A stretch of DNA of 15,752 nucleotides, taken from assembly GCA_052143655.1 (NCBI GenBank), contig JBKQSL010000306.1, positions 1 to 15,752 on the forward strand, given 5' to 3'. The DNA comes from CAVSUR01 sp052143655 (GTDB lineage Bacteria; Actinomycetota; Actinomycetes; Streptosporangiales; Streptosporangiaceae). The notes below the pieces were generated by a model that was given only the letters and a program-made list of their open reading frames with translations, had not been told where the DNA came from and made no database searches. The position numbers were made by a program, and so were the translations under genes. Positions within the stretch are counted from its first letter, which is position 1; each line of letters begins with the position of its first letter. Below are positions 12,861 through 15,752 of this stretch, one piece after another.

Positions 12861-12903
12861 TTCACACCGAGGAGGTCACTGGTTCGATCCCAGTATCGCC
12901 CAC
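12861..12903. repeat. attR, right attachment repeat (partial tRNA-Val)
   Basis: Identical over 43 bp to 4256-4298. Only the anticodon loop, anticodon 3' strand, T-arm and 3' acceptor strand are present, with no D-arm or 5' acceptor, so this is not a functional tRNA. A GGGGG-AGTGGA-CCCCC hairpin (12845-12860) abuts its left edge. Confidence 0.93.
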
Positions 12904-12981
12904 CGAGGTCAGAGCATATGTTGATCTTCACCCAAGATCGCAGCGGGGGACTAACCGGGGGACTCCCGGAGGTGCTGGACC

Positions 12982-13542
12982 GTGGCTGACAAGCGCCGCG
13001 GCCGCGGCGAATCATCGGTCTACTTCGAGCATGAGCCTGGCACAGCCTGCCAGGACGCCCGGTTCCACCGCAGCTGCGCGGGTCGCTGGCGCGCTGAGAT
13101 CACGACCGGGTGGACCGCCGAGGGCAGGCGGCAGCGCAAGCGGGTCAACGGGCGGACCAAGACCGAGGTCTACGGCAAGCTCAAGGAGATCCGCGCCGAG
13201 CTGGAGACGGCCAGCAAGCTGACCTCAGACTGGACGGTCGGCAAGGCCGTGGACGAGTGGTTGGCGCACGGGCTCGACGGGCGGTCACCGTAGACGCTCA
13301 GCACGCTCCAGGAGATGCTGACACCGCTGACCGCGCTCATCGGGAGCAGGCGGCTCAGCGAGCTGACGGCCCAGGATGTGCACGACGCGCTGGTGTCACT
13401 GGCCGCGACCCGGTCCACCAGGACGGTGCGGGACACGCGCGCCGCAGCCCGAACCGACCGGTTGGAGAGGGCGCCTGCGGCGCAACCGCTGAACCTGGCC
13501 GTGGAGACTCGGTCCGTCGTCGCGCTCAGTGGACCGCAATAA
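12982..13542 (+). pseudogene. Second tyrosine integrase, dead remnant
   Basis: From GTG 12982 (GGAGG about 9 bp upstream) the frame encodes the N-terminal Arm and core-binding domains of a tyrosine integrase: RGRGESSVYFEHEPGT, CAGRWRAEI, RVNGRTKTEVYGKLKEI and VDEWLAHGLDGRSP. It then meets TAG at 13291. The family reads lysine (AAG) here, so one base change made the stop. The same frame continues with STLQEMLTPLTALIGS, LTAQDVHDALVSLA and RSTRTVRDTRAA, all recognisable core-binding sequence, after which homology fades and the frame ends at 13542. The whole catalytic domain is missing. It starts 78 bp after attR and differs from the first integrase, so it marks an older, separate integration at the same tRNA. 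Confidence 0.85.
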
Positions 13543-13733
13543 TCTGACCGCAGGATCCGGCGCTCGGACGAACGCACTCTCTTGCCGCCGACCGGGCGAT
13601 GCGAGGCCCGTGAGCGCCACGACGCTCAGCGTCCTTCGCCGAGCCTGACGGATAGGTGCGAAGCGCCGCGCCGTGGCGCAAGCCAGGCGCGGAGTGCCAT
13701 CCGGATGCGCCGCCGCGGGGCCGCGGGGCAACG

Positions 13734-13739
13734 TAGCAT
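13734..13739 (+). promoter_or_regulatory. Candidate -10 box for a leaderless transcript
   Basis: TAGCAT fits TANNNT and ends 6 bases before the GTG at 13746, so transcription could start on the start codon. No -35 box is evident, and 13543-13733 holds no recognisable gene. Confidence 0.42.
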
Positions 13740-13745
13740 CGGCTG

Positions 13746-14078
13746 GTGGAGTTCAGCCGGGAGCTGCGGGAAGCGGTGCTGGCGGGCGACATCACCGTGT
13801 CCTTCCGGCTGTGGCGCCGGCCTAGAGTGCGGTCGGGCGGCCGGTACCCCGTCGGCCCGGCGCAGATCGAGGTCGACTCCGTGGAGCTGATGCCCTTTGC
13901 CGCCATCACTGCCGGCGACATCCGCCGGTCCGGGGAACGCGACCGGGAGTCCCTGCGCCAGCGGGCCGCTCACGCTGGCCCGATCGCCGGCGACACGCTC
14001 CTATACCGGGTGGAGTTCCACCTCGTCGAGTTACCGGCACGGCATCCGCATCCGCATCCGTTTCGTAGCCGTGGCTGA
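13746..14078 (+). CDS. ASCH-like small protein
   Basis: The 110-residue protein starts MEFSRELREAVLAGDITVSF and contains RLWRRPRVRSGGRYPVG, PAQIEVDSVELMPFAAI and LYRVEFHLV. The order of strands and the arginine-rich SFRLWRRP segment are like ASCH-domain proteins, a beta-barrel fold related to PUA domains and thought to bind RNA or nucleosides. No enzymatic residue can be named. GTG 13746 is chosen because it opens the conserved part and a TAGCAT box lies 6 bp upstream; there is no Shine-Dalgarno site. Near the 3' end a CATCCG hexamer is repeated three times (14043-14060), giving HPHPHP just after the conserved region. The gene precedes a UPF0158 gene by about 36 bp. Confidence 0.6.
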   Translation: MEFSRELREAVLAGDITVSFRLWRRPRVRSGGRYPVGPAQIEVDSVELMPFAAITAGDIRRSGERDRESLRQRAAHAGPIAGDTLLYRVEFHLVELPARHPHPHPFRSRG

Positions 14079-14114
14079 CGAGCCTGACCCGCCGATCGGC
14101 GCGACTGACTGGTC

Positions 14115-14707
14115 GTGATGGCGTCGCGCGTGATCGGCGCGGATCTGGCTGAGCTGCTTGCCTGCAGATGCCCTGTCATATACGGCATGCCGCTAGTCGC
14201 GCGTTCCGATCTTTGGGTGCGGGCTGCGGGAGAGATTTATCCTGGCCTGGTGCTGGACCTGAATAGCCTCGATCTGGAGGAGATGGCCGACCAGGCCGAT
14301 TACGAGCACCGGTGGCTGATCAATCCAGGCACGGGAGAGATCGCGTTCTGGACGGCCGACACCGGCATCGACGGGCAGACGCCGGTCGACCTCGACGAGC
14401 TGGACCTGGTCGTCATTGATCCGCTGCCGTCCTGGGTCTGGTACCAGGACATGGCCGACTTCGCCGAAGCAATCACCGGTGAACGCGCCAGGCGCAGGCT
14501 GGGCCGGGCTATCCAGGGCAAGGGAGCTTCCGCCGGTTCAAGGACGAGCTCCACGAGGAGTACCCGGACCTGCTGCCAGTGTGGTATGCCTTCCGGGACG
14601 CCCGGGCCAGGCGCCGGGCCGTGCAATGGCTGGCTGATAACTCGCTCATTGACGACGACTCCGCTGACTGCTTCCTTTCCGGGCACCCAGATCCCGTCCT
14701 GCCCTGA
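14115..14707 (+). pseudogene. UPF0158-family protein, frameshifted as read
   Basis: The conserved family sequence begins near LDLNSLDLEEMADQADYEHR and continues through RWLINPGTGEIAFWTADTG, DLDELDLVVIDPLPSWVWYQ, DMADFAEAITGERARRRLG and RAIQGKGA. The next family segment, FRRFKDELHEEYPDLLPVWY, is in another frame and runs on through AVQWLADNSLIDDDSADCF to a TGA at 14705-14707. Restoring one T at 14528-14529 joins them, so this is a one-base deletion or a base-calling error. UPF0158 has no established function. The start is unclear: GTG 14115 and ATG 14118 give about 43 extra residues before the family start, while GTG codons near 14217 and 14250 would give a more usual N-terminus. Confidence 0.72.
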
Positions 14708-14760
14708 GCCTGCCGGTGCCGTGACCAGCGCGATTGTGCGGGGGATGGGGGCAGGGCGGC

Positions 14761-15261
14761 TCAGCGCGGAGGATGCGGCCGGGCAGCGACCAGGGCGGCG
14801 AGTTCGCGGTCGGGGCTGATATGACGCTTATACAGGGGCCCGCAGGGCGTGGCGGCCAGGCGCACCGCGAGCGCGAGCAGGTCGGGCTCATCTTGGCGCC
14901 AGGCGCCGGCGAGGTGAGTGAACTCGTTCATGATCCCGACGGCACTTCGGCTGGCGGTCTTGGCCACCCGCACTTGGTCCATTTCCTGAAGTTCGGCGTC
15001 GATGAATCCTGCAGGGGTGCCGTGCGCGGCGAGCACGGCCGCCACCTGGGGGCCGAATCGCTGCAGCAGTGTTGCTATTGGCGCCAGCGGCATCAGCACC
15101 GGCAGCAGGGTCACCTCACTGACCAGGAGGGCGACCTGAGGGCGCCAGAACCAGGCAGTGGCATACCAGTCGCCCAGCAGCGTGGTGGACGCCTGCCCCG
15201 CATCTGCGGTGGGCGGGCCGAGGCGATCGAGCAGCTTCCTGGTCGCCCGCACGATCAGCAT
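14761..15261 (-). CDS. DUF6933-like protein of unknown function
   Basis: The 166-residue protein starts MLIVRATRKLLDRLGPP and continues with STTLLGDWYATAWFWRPQVA, LLVSEVTLLPVLMPLAP, VRVAKTASRSAVGIMNEFTH and CGPLYKRHISPDRELAAL, which match as I recall a family of small actinobacterial proteins (DUF6933) with no known function. ATG 15261 opens the conserved part; the upstream in-frame extension is arginine- and proline-rich and looks non-coding. CATAAT (15268-15273) ends 6 bases upstream of the ATG, so the mRNA may be leaderless. The gene converges with the UPF0158 gene across 53 bp. Confidence 0.7.
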   Translation of the reverse strand: MLIVRATRKLLDRLGPPTADAGQASTTLLGDWYATAWFWRPQVALLVSEVTLLPVLMPLAPIATLLQRFGPQVAAVLAAHGTPAGFIDAELQEMDQVRVAKTASRSAVGIMNEFTHLAGAWRQDEPDLLALAVRLAATPCGPLYKRHISPDRELAALVAARPHPPR

Positions 15262-15267
15262 CGGCAC

Positions 15268-15273
15268 ATTATG
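15268..15273 (-). promoter_or_regulatory. Candidate -10 box for the DUF6933-like gene
   Basis: On the minus strand CATAAT, close to TATAAT, ends 6 bases before the ATG at 15261. This matches the leaderless spacing seen before 11269 and 13746. The rest of 15262-15556 (about 295 bp) shows no gene that I can support. Confidence 0.42.
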
Positions 15274-15556
15274 CCCGCCCGCGCCGAGACAAGCCCGCCG
15301 GTCTGGCCGGCCTGACCGAGGCGGCCTACCCGGCCGGGCAAGATCAGCGAGGTGCTCACAGAGCACTACCAGCGCGCCCGCCTAGTGGGTAGCCGGATGG
15401 CCGGGACGTAACGCGCGCAGTGCCGTTCTGCATGTCGACGGCCGCGCAGATCTTGGCATGGACGCCCTCCAGATCAGGCCGATCTGGCCTGCCAGCGTTC
15501 CCTTGCGGGCACCCGAGACGTTCGGTCATGCCGCTGGTGGCGTGCGCATTGAGATG

Positions 15557-15752
15557 TCAGTGGTGGAGTTGCTTGGTAAGCCAGATGATCAGATCGTCGT
15601 CCATGGTCACCCGCGCTCCTTTGCCGAGCGGCTGCTGGCCACGGCAGGCTCCCCGGCCGTCCGGAACGTAGCCGCGCCGGGCATACAGTCGCTGGGCGGG
15701 GCCATACTCGTCAAACAGCCCGACGGTGATGCCGAGCGTCACGAAGCCCCGG
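15557..15752 (-). CDS. GNAT-type acetyltransferase, C-terminal part (runs off the window)
   Basis: The minus-strand frame enters from beyond 15752 (RGFVTLGITVGLFD...) and ends at TGA 15557. The segment GLFDEYGPAQRLYARRGYVPDG is the end of a GNAT fold: a strand, then the A-x-x-L-Y-x-R-x-G-[YF] helix and turn that packs on acetyl-CoA. A tail containing LIIWLTKQL follows. GNAT enzymes transfer acetyl groups from acetyl-CoA to amines, but the substrate cannot be inferred. The acetyl-CoA-binding loop and the start lie outside the window, so completeness is unknown. Confidence 0.8.
   Translation of the reverse strand, partial: RGFVTLGITVGLFDEYGPAQRLYARRGYVPDGRGACRGQQPLGKGARVTMDDDLIIWLTKQLHH

Larger units (their letters stand above)
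4256..12903. mobile_element. Integrated AICE-like genomic island at tRNA-Val(CAC), about 8.6 kb
   Basis: The element is bounded by a perfect 43-bp direct repeat, one copy inside the tRNA and one at 12861-12903, so one unit is 8605 bp. A tyrosine integrase and excisionase pair sits at the tRNA end, and a DUF2637/SpdB-like gene with its small partner at the far end. Both are typical of actinomycete integrative and conjugative elements. Between them are regulators, a VapBC-like pair and genes of unknown role. I see no replication initiator, no relaxase and no FtsK-type translocase, so self-transfer is unlikely. The integrase is frameshifted as read. Either it is a decayed AICE or a small satellite island. 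Confidence 0.85.

Noticed and set aside
12861..12903. A second tRNA-Val gene at the right end
   Set aside because: Only the 3' half is present. The D-arm and 5' acceptor strand are missing, so it is an attachment site and not a tRNA.
4256..12903. Insertion sequence or transposon inside the island
   Set aside because: No transposase-like protein and no terminal inverted repeats with short target duplications were seen. The boundaries are explained by site-specific recombination.
15420..15671. Plus-strand frame MPFCMSTAAQ... near the window end
   Set aside because: It overlaps, on the other strand, the better supported GNAT C-terminus and has no recognisable domain.

Overview
The window comes from a high-GC, mycelial, sporulating actinomycete. 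The evidence is GC-rich third codon positions, GTG starts, several start codons placed as in leaderless transcripts, an SsgA/SsgB-family sporulation protein, DUF2637/SpdB-type and VapBC genes, and two tRNA-Val genes. No marker fixes the genus.

Layout. (1) 2-306, minus strand: a tRNA-Gly(GCC), tRNA-Cys(GCA), tRNA-Val(GAC) cluster with a readable promoter at 365-392. (2) 618-2991, plus strand: an intact histidine ammonia-lyase gene (hutH), then a class IV PLP enzyme of the PabC/aminodeoxychorismate-lyase type, 10 bp apart. (3) 3071-3493, minus strand: an ssgB-like gene with a long, AT-richer upstream region of about 700 bp. (4) 4226-4297, plus strand: tRNA-Val(CAC). Its 3' half, from the anticodon loop to the end, is the left attachment site of an integrated element. 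An identical 43-bp copy at 12861-12903 is the right attachment site, so the element is about 8.6 kb. (5) After the right site: a dead second integrase, an ASCH-like gene, a frameshifted UPF0158 gene, a DUF6933-like gene and the C-terminal end of a GNAT acetyltransferase that runs off the window.

The element carries, from the tRNA: a tyrosine integrase gene (minus, one frameshift), a small HTH excisionase (minus), a divergent control region with a helically phased array of GGTYCR/TGGTCCG half-sites, a zinc-ribbon plus XRE-HTH regulator overlapping a YdcF/DUF218 gene, an anti-sigma-type ATP-binding protein, an unknown protein with two internal repeats, a tiny acidic ORF, a ribbon-helix-helix-like protein, the remnant of a possible nuclease-like protein, a VapBC-like pair, and a coupled pair of minus-strand genes ending in a DUF2637 (SpdB-like) protein. 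I see no replication initiator, relaxase or FtsK/Tra-type translocase. The element therefore looks like a reduced AICE-type (actinomycete integrative) element, a genomic island that has kept integration, control and cargo genes but not transfer genes.

Four genes between 4.3 and 14.7 kb are each broken by a single-base indel in a short homopolymer, while the core genes at 0.6-3.5 kb are intact. This is either pseudogenisation or base-calling error, and it decides whether the integrase and regulator work. The best candidate for something undescribed is the 6.0-10.4 kb block: the phased operator array, the TTA-containing XRE and ATPase regulators, the duplicated-domain protein and its translationally coupled micro-ORF.
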